Below are positions 49,399-57,827 of a stretch of DNA of 64,000 nucleotides, piece after piece. The stretch lies in the NCBI RefSeq assembly GCF_003286415.2, contig NZ_CP043450.1:6262001-6326000 (forward strand). The letters run 5' to 3'. This stretch comes from Mucilaginibacter rubeus (lineage in GTDB: Bacteria; Bacteroidota; Bacteroidia; Sphingobacteriales; Sphingobacteriaceae). Every line of letters begins with the position of its first letter. The stretch's first letter is position 1. The position numbers were made by a program, and so were the translations under genes. The notes under the pieces were generated by a model. That model had not been told where the DNA came from and ran no database searches. It saw only the letters and a program-made list of their open reading frames with translations.

Positions 49399-51378
49399 AT
49401 GAAGATTAAACTGTTATTCGCGCTTTTCCTTTGCTTTTTCGTGTCAATTTCGATTGCCCAAACGACAAAAAACTATCACATTAAATCGCCTGATGGCAAG
49501 ATAGATTTGAGCGTAGCAACCGGCGATAAAATAACATGGTCGGTGAAACACGAGGATACCGAGATTATCATGCCGTCGGATATATCTATGACGCTTCAGG
49601 GTGGCGAAGTTTTGGGAAAATCACCCATGGTAAAAAATACAAAAGCTACATCTATCGATCAGTATTTCAATACACCTATCTATAAAAAAGACAAAGTACA
49701 CGATCAATACAATCAGCTCATTATCAATTTAAAAGGAGATTATTCGCTGATATTCAGGGCTTATAATGATGGTGTGGCTTATCGCTTCAATACACAGAAA
49801 AAAGGCAATATCACCATTATGAACGAAGAAGCAAACTTCAATTTTAAGGATGATGATAAGGCGTACCTCCCCTTTGTAAATGATTACCGTAATAAGGATA
49901 AATGGACAACTTCTTTCGAAGCATTGTATAGCAAGCTTAAACTTTCGGAAGTAACAAAAGACAGCCTGGCGTTTTTACCGGTTTTGGTAGATGTCGGCAG
50001 CAGTAAAAAAGCCGCTATCCTGGAAGCTGATCTGCAGGATTATCCAGGAATGTATTTAACCGGAAATGAGCAAAGTTTGCAGGGAGCGTTCGCAAAATAT
50101 CCTACAGTTGAAACTACCGGCGGGTATGCCAATATGAATTATGTGGTTGATGGTCGCGCCGATTATATCGCTAAAATTAAAGGTACACGCAGCTTTCCGT
50201 GGCGGGTTGTGATCATTAGTACAGATGATAAACAACTGGTTAACAATGATATAGTTCAAAAAATATCCGAACCATCGCGGGTTAAAGATGTATCCTGGAT
50301 AAAACCAGGTAAAGTAGCCTGGGACTGGTGGAACGATTGGAATATCACCCATGTTGATTTTAAAGCGGGCATCAACAACCCAACCTATAAATATTACATC
50401 GATTTTGCATCGGCCAATAAAGTAGAGTATGTGGTATTGGATGAAGGCTGGTCGAACATTGTTGATCTGAACCAGATTTCGCCGGATATTAATCTACAGG
50501 AATTGATAGATTACGCCAAACAAAAAAATGTTGGCCTTATTTTGTGGACAAGCTGGTACGCCCTCACCCGGCAAACGGATGCGGCTATGGCCAAATTTTC
50601 AAAAATGGGCGTTAAAGGTTTCAAGATAGATTTTATTGATCGTGATGATCAAAAAATGGTTTCTTCATTATATGAAATAGCGCAGAAAGCATCTGATAAT
50701 CATTTAATTGTAGATTATCACGGTATGTATAAACCCAGCGGCATCCAGCGTACTTTTCCTAATATCCTTAATTTTGAGGGAGTTAAAGGCCTGGAAAACG
50801 TAAAATGGGGCGTTAAAGATCATCCTGTTTATGATGTAAGTATTCCCTTTATCCGGATGCTTTCCGGTCCGATGGACTATACTCCCGGAGCTATGCGTAA
50901 TGCCAGTAAAGCCAATTTTCGCCCGGTTAATGGTAACCCCATTAGCCAGGGAACGCGCTGCCATCAGTTGGCCATGTATACCATTTTTGAAGCCCCGTTG
51001 CAAATGATGGCCGATAACCCAACCGCTTATCAAAAAGAACAGGAAAGCACCGATTTCATAGCAGCCGTGCCTACAACTTTTGATGAAACTGTAGCCCTCA
51101 CCGGGAAAGTAGGTGAATACGTAGCCATCGCCCGCAGAAAAAGTTCCACGTGGCACATTGGCGCAATGACTAATTGGGATGCACGTGAATTAGCTATCGA
51201 TCTTTCCTTTTTAGGCGAAGGCACTTACAAGGCCGTAATTTTTGAAGATGGCATCAACGCCGACAGGGATGGTACTGATTATAAGCGAACTGTGGTTAAT
51301 TTAACCTCAAAAGATAAGCTGAATATTAAACTGGCTTCCGGAGGAGGCTGGGCAGCGAGATTGGAGAAAGTTAATTAA
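49399..51378 (+). CDS. GH97 glycoside hydrolase
   Basis: A 659-residue secreted enzyme (signal peptide about residues 1-21, SISIAQ). An N-terminal beta-supersandwich (about 25-290) is followed by the catalytic barrel: KVAWDWWNDWN, VVLDEGWSNI, GLILWTSWYAL, and KIDFIDRDDQ, whose D411 corresponds to the nucleophile position of retaining GH97 enzymes; GVKGLENVKW follows. The Asp suggests a retaining alpha-galactosidase-like enzyme rather than the SusB-type inverting alpha-glucosidase. It is separated from the GH30/GH16 operon by the insertion sequence and may not belong to the same pathway. Confidence 0.9.
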   Translation: MKIKLLFALFLCFFVSISIAQTTKNYHIKSPDGKIDLSVATGDKITWSVKHEDTEIIMPSDISMTLQGGEVLGKSPMVKNTKATSIDQYFNTPIYKKDKVHDQYNQLIINLKGDYSLIFRAYNDGVAYRFNTQKKGNITIMNEEANFNFKDDDKAYLPFVNDYRNKDKWTTSFEALYSKLKLSEVTKDSLAFLPVLVDVGSSKKAAILEADLQDYPGMYLTGNEQSLQGAFAKYPTVETTGGYANMNYVVDGRADYIAKIKGTRSFPWRVVIISTDDKQLVNNDIVQKISEPSRVKDVSWIKPGKVAWDWWNDWNITHVDFKAGINNPTYKYYIDFASANKVEYVVLDEGWSNIVDLNQISPDINLQELIDYAKQKNVGLILWTSWYALTRQTDAAMAKFSKMGVKGFKIDFIDRDDQKMVSSLYEIAQKASDNHLIVDYHGMYKPSGIQRTFPNILNFEGVKGLENVKWGVKDHPVYDVSIPFIRMLSGPMDYTPGAMRNASKANFRPVNGNPISQGTRCHQLAMYTIFEAPLQMMADNPTAYQKEQESTDFIAAVPTTFDETVALTGKVGEYVAIARRKSSTWHIGAMTNWDARELAIDLSFLGEGTYKAVIFEDGINADRDGTDYKRTVVNLTSKDKLNIKLASGGGWAARLEKVN

Positions 51379-51427
51379 ATTTAATACAAGTACTTGATTT
51401 ACAGTCAATAGAAAATAAAATTACAAA

Positions 51428-51541
51428 TCCCCTCTTGAGAGGGGGCGCGATGGAATGAGCGAAAGCAGGGGTGTGTTTGTACGAGCGATTACCAGAGTAG
51501 AAACACACTCCTCCACCCCTCTCAAGAGGGGAACCACGCAT
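51428..51541. repeat. Dispersed palindromic repeat, family B copy 4
   Basis: ATCCCCTCTTGAGAGGGGGC and CCCCTCTCAAGAGGGGAACC ends with inner arms GGGTGTGTTTG and AAACACACTCC. It lies between convergent genes and is nearly identical to copy 2. Confidence 0.8.
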
Positions 51542-51555
51542 TCCCCCGCTTTCAA

Positions 51556-52386
51556 TCAATTACTCTCCTTCTGCTTATCCGCAGCTTCTTTAGCCGCTTT
51601 TTCCTTTTGTTTTTGGGCTTCTTTGGCTGCCTTTTCTTTATCCTCCTGAATTTGCTCCTTTACTTTTTTAATACTGTCCTGACGCTTTTGCTCCATTTTC
51701 TTTTTCTTATTAAAGAAACCTCTCAGCAAAAAGTTATGCTGGGCAGCAGTTAGGTCTTCATTAAGGGTATTGGTTGTGCTGTGAACTGTTTTAATGGTAG
51801 TTTGGGCTTGTTTAACGGTACCCTCCAGGTCGCGGGCCATTTTGTCGCTGTTAAGCAAACGACCTATACTCCCCTGCCCATTATTAATCTTGGCAACTAT
51901 GCCGGTCAGGTTTTCGGTCAGCGATTCAGCGTTATCTGCTACTCGGGTAAGTTTATTGATAATCCTGTCTACATCAACCGGGTTTATCGACCCTAACTTT
52001 CCACCATCTTCAACCTCCTCGTGGCTTACAATACCTCCAGGCGCTATTACCACCAGCTTATCCCCCATTAAACCATCGCTGCCTATACTTAGCTTCGAAT
52101 CCTTCTTGATAAACTTTTTAACGCTTTTATTCAGTGTAAGGTCAACCCGTACCGAACTATCGGTAACAATATTAATTGACTGTACTACACCTATGTTAAT
52201 ACCCGCAAACCGCACATTATTACCTACCTGTAAGCCGCTTACATTTTTGAACCGCCCGTAAACATGAAAGGTTGAATTGAACAGACTTTTTTGATTACCT
52301 ATTAAAAATATAGCTACCAACAGCACAGCTAACCCCAAAAAGGTAAACAGGCCTATTTTTATTTTTTGAGATGACGTAGTTTTCAT
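51556..52386 (-). CDS. MlaD-like MCE-domain substrate-binding protein
   Basis: A 276-residue protein with an N-terminal membrane helix (about residues 10-28) and an MCE domain (about 35-125: YGRFKNVSGLQVGNNVRFAGINIGVVQSI, DGLMGDKLVVI). MCE proteins hexamerise into a tunnel for lipids between the inner and outer membrane. The rest is helical and ends with a highly charged Q/K/E tail (about 235-276). The start overlaps the ATPase gene stop by 4 bases. It is the last gene of an mlaE-mlaF-mlaD-type operon. Role: phospholipid or other hydrophobic transport. Confidence 0.9.
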   Translation of the reverse strand: MKTTSSQKIKIGLFTFLGLAVLLVAIFLIGNQKSLFNSTFHVYGRFKNVSGLQVGNNVRFAGINIGVVQSINIVTDSSVRVDLTLNKSVKKFIKKDSKLSIGSDGLMGDKLVVIAPGGIVSHEEVEDGGKLGSINPVDVDRIINKLTRVADNAESLTENLTGIVAKINNGQGSIGRLLNSDKMARDLEGTVKQAQTTIKTVHSTTNTLNEDLTAAQHNFLLRGFFNKKKKMEQKRQDSIKKVKEQIQEDKEKAAKEAQKQKEKAAKEAADKQKESN

Positions 52387-53174
52387 GAAGGTTCATTAAA
52401 AAAAGATCTAACCATTTCGTTATCCGATTTTTCAAGCTCTTTATAGGAGCCCTCGGCTATATATTCGCCATCATCCATTACCAGGATCCGGTCGGCCGTG
52501 ATACGGGCACATTCCATATCGTGGGTGATAATGACAGATGATATTTCATATTTGCGCTGCAGGCGATTAATGAGCTCACTAATTTCGCGGGATGTAATGG
52601 GATCAAGCCCTGTAGTAGGCTCATCGTAAAGCATAATCTCTGGGTTAACGATCAGCGTACGGGCCAGACCTACCCTCTTCCTCATCCCTCCTGACAAATC
52701 GGAAGGCATTTTATCTATCGCGTCTAACAAACCAACGGCATCCAGTACGCCCTCAACCTTTTTGTTAATCTCTTTCTGATCTTTCAGTTTTAACACCCTT
52801 GTAAGCGGAAACTCCAGGTTATCACGCACTGTCATGGAATCATACAATGCCCCTCCCTGAAAAAGGAAGCCTATCTTCATTCTTAACTGCTTCAGCTCGT
52901 CATCGTTCATGGTAGTTATATTCTCACCAAAAACTTCCAACTCACCACCATCGGGTTGCAGCATACCAACCACGCACTGAATAGTCACAGATTTTCCCTG
53001 GCCCGATTTACCCAGCACCACAATGTTCTCGCCTTTCTTCAGGTCGAAAGTGATATTCTTAAGCACTTTCTTTTTACCAAAGGATTTTTTGATGCCTTTA
53101 GCATGTATCACCACCTCCTGCTTTTGTTCAGGTTCCTTTTTCTTAGCCTCGGTATGTTCGTCTGCTTTTTTCAT
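52383..53174 (-). CDS. MlaF-like ABC ATPase
   Basis: A 263-residue ABC ATPase of the MCE transport system. An N-terminal charged stretch precedes VVIHAKGIKKSFGKKKVLKN. Walker A is GKSGQGKSV, the Q-loop GFLFQGGALYDSMTV, the signature LSGGMRKRVGLART, Walker B IMLYDEPTTGLDP and the H-loop ITHD. These match MlaF/Ttg2A ATPases. It starts 2 bases after the permease gene and overlaps the MCE gene by 4 bases, so all three are produced together. Confidence 0.92.
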   Translation of the reverse strand: MKKADEHTEAKKKEPEQKQEVVIHAKGIKKSFGKKKVLKNITFDLKKGENIVVLGKSGQGKSVTIQCVVGMLQPDGGELEVFGENITTMNDDELKQLRMKIGFLFQGGALYDSMTVRDNLEFPLTRVLKLKDQKEINKKVEGVLDAVGLLDAIDKMPSDLSGGMRKRVGLARTLIVNPEIMLYDEPTTGLDPITSREISELINRLQRKYEISSVIITHDMECARITADRILVMDDGEYIAEGSYKELEKSDNEMVRSFFNEPS

Positions 53175-53176
53175 CT

Positions 53177-53956
53177 TTATTTATAAAATAACAAACTGGT
53201 GATCTGGACAGCTATCGCATCAATAATGAAGATCCATAACGAGGCAGTCACTACGGCCGAATTAGCCGCAACACCTACGCTTTCGGTACCTTTATCGGAG
53301 TGATAACCTTTATAACATCCCACAAAGCCCACCGCAAAGCCAAAAAGCACAGTTTTAGCTACAGCGGGCAGCAGGTCGGTAAAATCAAGCGAGGCAATAC
53401 ATTTATTGAAGTAAAGAGAGAAACTGATACTATCGGTAAAGTTTAACGCCAGGAAACCACCAAACAGGCCGATAGCATCACCTATAATGGCCAATAATGG
53501 GATCATGAAACTGGTAGCCAATATCCGTGTAACCACCAGGTATTGCACCGGGTTGGCGCCAGATACTTCCATGGCATCAATCTGCTCGGTAACCTTCATA
53601 CTGCCCAGCTCGGCACCAATACTTGATGCTATTTTGCCGGCGCAGATAATGGCAGTAATAACCGGCCCTATTTCACGAACAAGCGCAACCGAAAGTGTTT
53701 TGGGTAACATACTCTCGGCTCCGAGTGTAATGAGTGATGGCCTGAGTTGCAAAATAAGCACCAGGCCCATGATGAAGGAGGTAATGCCCACCAGCATCAT
53801 GGATCTGTAGCCTATTTCATAGCATTGCCTCACAAACTCTGACCATTCAAAGCCGCCGGCAAATATGTTGCGAAAAAACCGCGTGAAGAATACTACATAG
53901 TCGCCTATGCCTTCAAGCCATTTTCTCCATCCGCTTAGTTCCTGCTGTGCTTCCAT
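53177..53956 (-). CDS. MlaE-like permease
   Basis: A 259-residue inner-membrane permease with about five helices. The family blocks are GYRSMMLVGITSFIMGLVLILQ, REIGPVITAIICAGKIASSIGAELGSMKVTEQIDAMEVSGANPVQYLVVTR, and CYKGYHSDKGTESVGVAANSAVV, the signature of MlaE/YrbE proteins. It pairs with the MlaF ATPase and MCE protein to move lipids across the envelope. It is the first gene of the unit. No MlaB (STAS) or MlaC gene is present here. Confidence 0.93.
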   Translation of the reverse strand: MEAQQELSGWRKWLEGIGDYVVFFTRFFRNIFAGGFEWSEFVRQCYEIGYRSMMLVGITSFIMGLVLILQLRPSLITLGAESMLPKTLSVALVREIGPVITAIICAGKIASSIGAELGSMKVTEQIDAMEVSGANPVQYLVVTRILATSFMIPLLAIIGDAIGLFGGFLALNFTDSISFSLYFNKCIASLDFTDLLPAVAKTVLFGFAVGFVGCYKGYHSDKGTESVGVAANSAVVTASLWIFIIDAIAVQITSLLFYK

Positions 53957-54053
53957 CAGTGAATCTTAAATAATTGTTAACTACAACAAAGCAAGGCTCA
54001 ATTGTTTTTGAACTTTCAGTAATATTCACTTTCTGGACTTAGGTAAATACTGA

Positions 54054-54764
54054 TTACGACATTGGTACGTCAATGATCAGGAAACTGGAGGGCTCTTCGG
54101 TTATAATTGTAAGTGAACTTGTATCATAAACGCCCAGCGCATCTTTTTTGTTTAAAACCTGGTTGTTTATTTTAGCCACTCCATCCAATACAAATACGTA
54201 AGCGCCGTTGCCCTTAGTTTTAATATCATAGTTAATGGTTTGCCCGGCTTCAAACTCTCCCATTGAAAATGTAGCGTCCTGGTTTATCCAGAGTTTATCG
54301 TTGCTTTTTTCGGGAGAAATCAGTGTGGTTAGCTCATTCAATTTAAACCTGTCTTTAAAATTCATCTGATCATAACGGGGCTGGATATTTCTTTCTTTAG
54401 GAAACAGCCAAATTTGCAGGGTATTAGCCGCTTCTTTATGCGAAGCATTATATTCGGAATGATAAACGCCTGTCCCGGCCGACATTACCTGTACTTCGCC
54501 CGCGTTAACTACACCGGCATTGCCCATGCTGTCTTTATGCTCCAACCCTCCTTTTAAAGGTATAGTGATAATTTCCATATTATCATGAGGGTGACTGCCA
54601 AAACCACGACCGGCTGCAATGATATCATCATTTAATACGCGCAATGCGCCGAAATTCATTTTCTCAGGGTTGTAATAGGATGCAAAGCTGAATGAAAAGT
54701 TTGCTTTTAACCATCCTATATCGTTGTGTCCCCGTTCTGCTTCGGGATAAAATATTGTTTTCAT
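54054..54764 (-). CDS. Pirin-family protein
   Basis: A 236-residue protein with a pirin (bicupin) fold. The N-terminal cupin has FGSHPHDNMEIITIPLKGGLEHKDSMGN with the metal-binding histidines, then GEVQVMSAGTGVYHSEYNASHKEAANTLQIWLFP. The shorter C-terminal cupin is FSMGEFEAGQTINYDIKTKGNGAYVFVLDGVAKIN. Members of this YhaK/YhhW group bind iron or quercetin-like ligands and respond to electrophile stress. Its promoter carries the same palindrome core as the nitroreductase gene. It is transcribed alone. Confidence 0.92.
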   Translation of the reverse strand: MKTIFYPEAERGHNDIGWLKANFSFSFASYYNPEKMNFGALRVLNDDIIAAGRGFGSHPHDNMEIITIPLKGGLEHKDSMGNAGVVNAGEVQVMSAGTGVYHSEYNASHKEAANTLQIWLFPKERNIQPRYDQMNFKDRFKLNELTTLISPEKSNDKLWINQDATFSMGEFEAGQTINYDIKTKGNGAYVFVLDGVAKINNQVLNKKDALGVYDTSSLTIITEEPSSFLIIDVPMS

Positions 54765-54774
54765 GCTATTTAAA

Positions 54775-54792
54775 ATATATGTTTAAACACAC
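54775..54792 (-). promoter_or_regulatory. Pirin promoter operator, similar to nitroreductase operator
   Basis: ATATATGTTTAAACACAC shares ATATGTTTAAACA with the palindrome before the nitroreductase gene, here with one arm mutated; the palindromic core is TGTTTAAACA. It lies 11 bases before the start codon. Confidence 0.55.
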
Positions 54793-54820
54793 AATATTTA
54801 TTCCACAATTTAATTATGCG

Positions 54821-54828
54821 TATTTTTG
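54821..54828 (+). promoter_or_regulatory. -7 box before the NAD-binding protein gene
   Basis: TATTTTTG matches TAnnTTTG exactly, 17 bases before the ATG, facing the divergent pirin promoter. Confidence 0.45.
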
Positions 54829-54845
54829 CGGAAAATCAATAAGTA

Positions 54846-55502
54846 ATGGCAAAAAAAGCTGTGATTGCAGGCTCAAGCGGACTTATTGGCAGTCATCTCC
54901 TGCAAATTTTATTGGAACAAGCCTATTTTGATGAAGTATTGATCCTGGTCAGAAAAAAACTACCACTTCAGCATCATAAATTAACGCAGCTTGTTATTGA
55001 CTTTGAACAGCCCGAAACATACCAAAAAGAGCTGACCGGCCATGCTTTGTTTTGTTGTTTAGGATCAACCAAAAAGAAAACACCCGATTTAACTATCTAT
55101 CGCAAGATTGATCATGATTATCCGTTATTACTGGCACAATTAGCTAAACAAAACGGTATTGAGCAATATCATTTAGTTTCATCAATAGGAGCCGATATAA
55201 ACGGGGTTAATTTCTATACTAAAACCAAAGGTGAAACCGAGGCTGATATCAGCGCCGTAGGTGTACCTGCGGTACATATTTACAGGCCATCCTTTTTAGT
55301 GGGTGACAGGCAAGAAAGCAGGCCAATGGAAAAACTTGTTAATGGCTTAATGAAAGTGGTAAACCCACTGCTTTTTGGCAGCTGGAAAAAATACCGAAGC
55401 ATAGCGGCATCTACGGTTGCTACGGCCATGTATCAACAATCAATAAAAAACGCGGCTGGTGTATTTATATACGAGTCGGATAACATAAAACAACTATCGT
55501 GA
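54846..55502 (+). CDS. NAD(P)H-binding (SDR-like) protein
   Basis: A 218-residue Rossmann-fold protein. The coenzyme loop is GSSGLIGSHLLQILL (atypical SDR type), followed by LFCCLGSTKKKTPDLTIYRKIDHDYPLLLAQLAKQNG and a YHLVSSIGAD segment and FYTKTKGETEADIS. It is 218 residues, similar to short atypical SDRs of the NmrA/oxidoreductase HTATIP2 group. The substrate is unknown. It overlaps the ABC-F gene by 4 bases (GTGA) and is therefore coupled to it. Confidence 0.8.
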   Translation: MAKKAVIAGSSGLIGSHLLQILLEQAYFDEVLILVRKKLPLQHHKLTQLVIDFEQPETYQKELTGHALFCCLGSTKKKTPDLTIYRKIDHDYPLLLAQLAKQNGIEQYHLVSSIGADINGVNFYTKTKGETEADISAVGVPAVHIYRPSFLVGDRQESRPMEKLVNGLMKVVNPLLFGSWKKYRSIAASTVATAMYQQSIKNAAGVFIYESDNIKQLS

Positions 55503-57364
55503 GTACTTATCTTTCTGCCGAGAACCTTGGCCATCAATTTCATGACAACTGGTTATTTAAAAATGTAACCATAGGTATTAATCGCGGCCGTAAGGTTGCT
55601 CTTGTAGGCGTTAATGGTGCCGGCAAATCAACCCTCTTAAAAATATTGGGTGGTACTATAAAACCTACCGAAGGTAAAGTAGTACAGGCCCGTGACCTTA
55701 ATATGGGTTACCTGGAGCAGGATCCAAACTTCAAAAACGCGGTTACCATCAGCGATTATATTTTTCATGCCGATGATGTGCAGCAGCAGCTGATCCGCAG
55801 GTATGAGGAGTTGATGGAGAACGATCCTGAAAATACCAAAGCCATTGAAAAGGTAATGGAAGAGATGAGTGAGGTTGATGCCTGGGAATATGAGTACAAG
55901 ATCAAAACCATTTTAGGCCGCTTAGATATCCATCATCTCAATCAACACATCACTACCCTATCGGGCGGGCAAAAGAAACGTTTGGCTTTAGCCAAGCTAC
56001 TAATTGAAGACCCTGAAGTTTACATTTTAGATGAGCCTACCAACCACCTGGACATTGATACTATTGAATGGCTGGAGAAATTATTGACCGAGGGAAACAA
56101 AACCATTTTGATGGTAACGCATGACAGGTATTTCCTGGATAACGTATGTAATGAGATATTAGAGATTGATCGTGGCAAGATACAGCCTTATAATGGCAGC
56201 TACGGCTATTACCTCGAAAAGAAAGCTGAACGTGAAGCAGCAGATGAAGCAGCATTTCAGAAAAACTCAAACTTGTTAAGGAAAGAGCTTGAATGGATGC
56301 GCCGCCAACCCCAGGCCCGTGGTACTAAATCAAAAGCCCGTATTGATGCTTATTATGATCTGGAAGAGAAAACCAAGAATGGCGGCATCCGTGATAAGGT
56401 TGAATTGAGCGTTAAAACAGCGCGCCAGGGCAACAAGATCATGGAGATGGACAACCTGTACAAGTCATTCAATGGTAATACCTATATCAATAACTTCAGC
56501 TATATATTTAAAAAAGGCGACAGGATTGGTTTAGCTGGCCGTAATGGTAGCGGTAAATCGACCCTTTTAAATATAATCACAGGCGCTTTACAGCCAGATA
56601 AAGGAACTGTAGTGAAGGGAGAAACAACTGTAATAGGCTATTTTCACCAGGCTGGTATCACTTTTAAGGATGATGAGCGTGTTATTGATATCGTAAAGAA
56701 CGTTGCGGAGTTTATTACCATGGCCGATGGTAAAACTATTTCGGCTTCTGCACTGCTTACCTTGTTCCTCTTCCCTCCTGCCAAGCAATATGGTTTTATA
56801 TCAAAGCTAAGTGGTGGCGAAAAGAAACGTTTGCAGCTAATGAGCATCCTGATGAAGAACCCGAACTTCCTGATACTGGATGAGCCCACCAATGATTTGG
56901 ATATTGACACATTAAACGTGCTGGAAGAGTTTTTAACCAACTACGGCGGTGTATTAATGATGGTATCGCACGATAGGTATTTGCTGGATAAACTAACTGA
57001 TCAGCTATTCATCATGGAAGAAAAAGGCCATGTAAGGATCTTTAATGGTAACTATTCGTCATATCGTTTGGAATTGGAAGAAGCCAAACAACAAGCTAAG
57101 AAACCTGCTCCAGTAGCTCAAACCACTGCACCGGCAGCTAAAAAAAGCAAGTTAAGCTTTAAAGAAGCAAAGGAATTAGAAAACATTGAAGGAGAAATCA
57201 ATACTATTGAAGCAAGCATAAAGGATAAAACTGCACAACTTGATACAGTAGGCATCGATCCTAAAAAGCTTGATGAGATATTAAAGCAAATAGAGGTTTT
57301 AAATAAGCAACTGGACGACAAAAGTGCCCGCTGGATGGAATTAACCGAGCTAAACGAAGGATAA
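55499..57364 (+). CDS. ABC-F family ATPase
   Basis: A 621-residue soluble protein with two ABC domains. The first has Walker A GVNGAGKST, signature LSGGQKKRLALAKLL and YILDEPTNHLDID; the second has GRNGSGKST, LSGGEKKRLQLM and LILDEPTNDLDID. The coiled linker (about residues 230-310) and a C-terminal coiled coil (about 545-615) are typical of Uup-type ABC-F proteins. These bind ribosomes or act in DNA-related processes. Translation begins at GTG, overlapping the previous stop by 4 bases. It has no membrane domain. Confidence 0.93.
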   Translation: MSTYLSAENLGHQFHDNWLFKNVTIGINRGRKVALVGVNGAGKSTLLKILGGTIKPTEGKVVQARDLNMGYLEQDPNFKNAVTISDYIFHADDVQQQLIRRYEELMENDPENTKAIEKVMEEMSEVDAWEYEYKIKTILGRLDIHHLNQHITTLSGGQKKRLALAKLLIEDPEVYILDEPTNHLDIDTIEWLEKLLTEGNKTILMVTHDRYFLDNVCNEILEIDRGKIQPYNGSYGYYLEKKAEREAADEAAFQKNSNLLRKELEWMRRQPQARGTKSKARIDAYYDLEEKTKNGGIRDKVELSVKTARQGNKIMEMDNLYKSFNGNTYINNFSYIFKKGDRIGLAGRNGSGKSTLLNIITGALQPDKGTVVKGETTVIGYFHQAGITFKDDERVIDIVKNVAEFITMADGKTISASALLTLFLFPPAKQYGFISKLSGGEKKRLQLMSILMKNPNFLILDEPTNDLDIDTLNVLEEFLTNYGGVLMMVSHDRYLLDKLTDQLFIMEEKGHVRIFNGNYSSYRLELEEAKQQAKKPAPVAQTTAPAAKKSKLSFKEAKELENIEGEINTIEASIKDKTAQLDTVGIDPKKLDEILKQIEVLNKQLDDKSARWMELTELNEG

Positions 57365-57609
57365 TGAAAACTTCAGATATCATAGCTACAACGGGTGTAA
57401 TCATCCTTTTGATTGCATTCTTATTGAATTTAGCCGGTAAATTATCGGCTCAGAGCAAGCTGTACAGCTTAATGAATTTTATAGGAGCAGGTACCTGCGG
57501 CTATGCTTCGTACATGATAGGCTTCTACCCTTTTGTGGTTTTAGAAAGCATTTGGGCAATTGTAGCTTTAATATCATTATTCAGGGTTCCACGTGGAACA
57601 TCTGCTTAG
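57364..57609 (+). CDS. Small CBU_0592-like membrane protein
   Basis: An 81-residue protein with three hydrophobic segments (about residues 7-27, 34-53, 56-73). It resembles the small CBU_0592-type membrane proteins: IIATTGVIILLIAFLLNLAGKL, then LYSLMNFIGAGTCGYASYMIGFYPFVVLESIWAIVALISLF, where the glutamate before S-W is conserved. Function unknown. Its start overlaps the ABC-F stop by 1 base. The last codons of the gene form the first of three GTTCCACGTGGAAC palindromes. Confidence 0.75.
   Translation: MKTSDIIATTGVIILLIAFLLNLAGKLSAQSKLYSLMNFIGAGTCGYASYMIGFYPFVVLESIWAIVALISLFRVPRGTSA
57586..57599. other. parS-like palindrome, site 1
   Basis: GTTCCACGTGGAAC, perfect 14-bp palindrome, inside the last codons of the CBU_0592-like gene. 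It differs from the classical parS TGTTTCACGTGAAACA by two symmetric substitutions and is a known Bacteroidetes variant as I recall. Confidence 0.65.
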
Positions 57610-57692
57610 ATGAGGTAATTTTGTAGTTTAAACATGAAGTAGTAAGCCTAACGCTTAAAGTCTTCATTCAAAATTCTGATATATATTATAAC

Positions 57693-57716
57693 AAAACGTT
57701 CCACGTGGAACGTTTT
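57693..57716. other. parS-like palindrome, site 2 (24 bp symmetric)
   Basis: The same core GTTCCACGTGGAAC (57698-57711) extended by AAAAC and GTTTT to a perfect 24-base palindrome, the most symmetric of the three. Confidence 0.7.
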
Positions 57717-57801
57717 TCAAAGTCAAAGGTTCAAACTTTAAGTCAAGTATAAAATTAGACTTACGGCTCCGAACTACCGACTCAAGACTTAAAAAAGCAA
57801 C

Positions 57802-57815
57802 GTTCCACGTGGAAC
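57802..57815. other. parS-like palindrome, site 3
   Basis: GTTCCACGTGGAAC directly followed by the ribosome-binding site AAGGAGG of mnmG; ParB binding here would also cover the mnmG leader. Confidence 0.65.
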
Positions 57816-57816
57816 A

Positions 57817-57822
57817 AGGAGG
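57817..57822 (+). promoter_or_regulatory. Strong Shine-Dalgarno sequence of mnmG
   Basis: AGGAGG lies 5 bases before the mnmG ATG. Strong SD sequences are rare in this window and phylum. Confidence 0.7.
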
Positions 57823-57827
57823 ATAAA

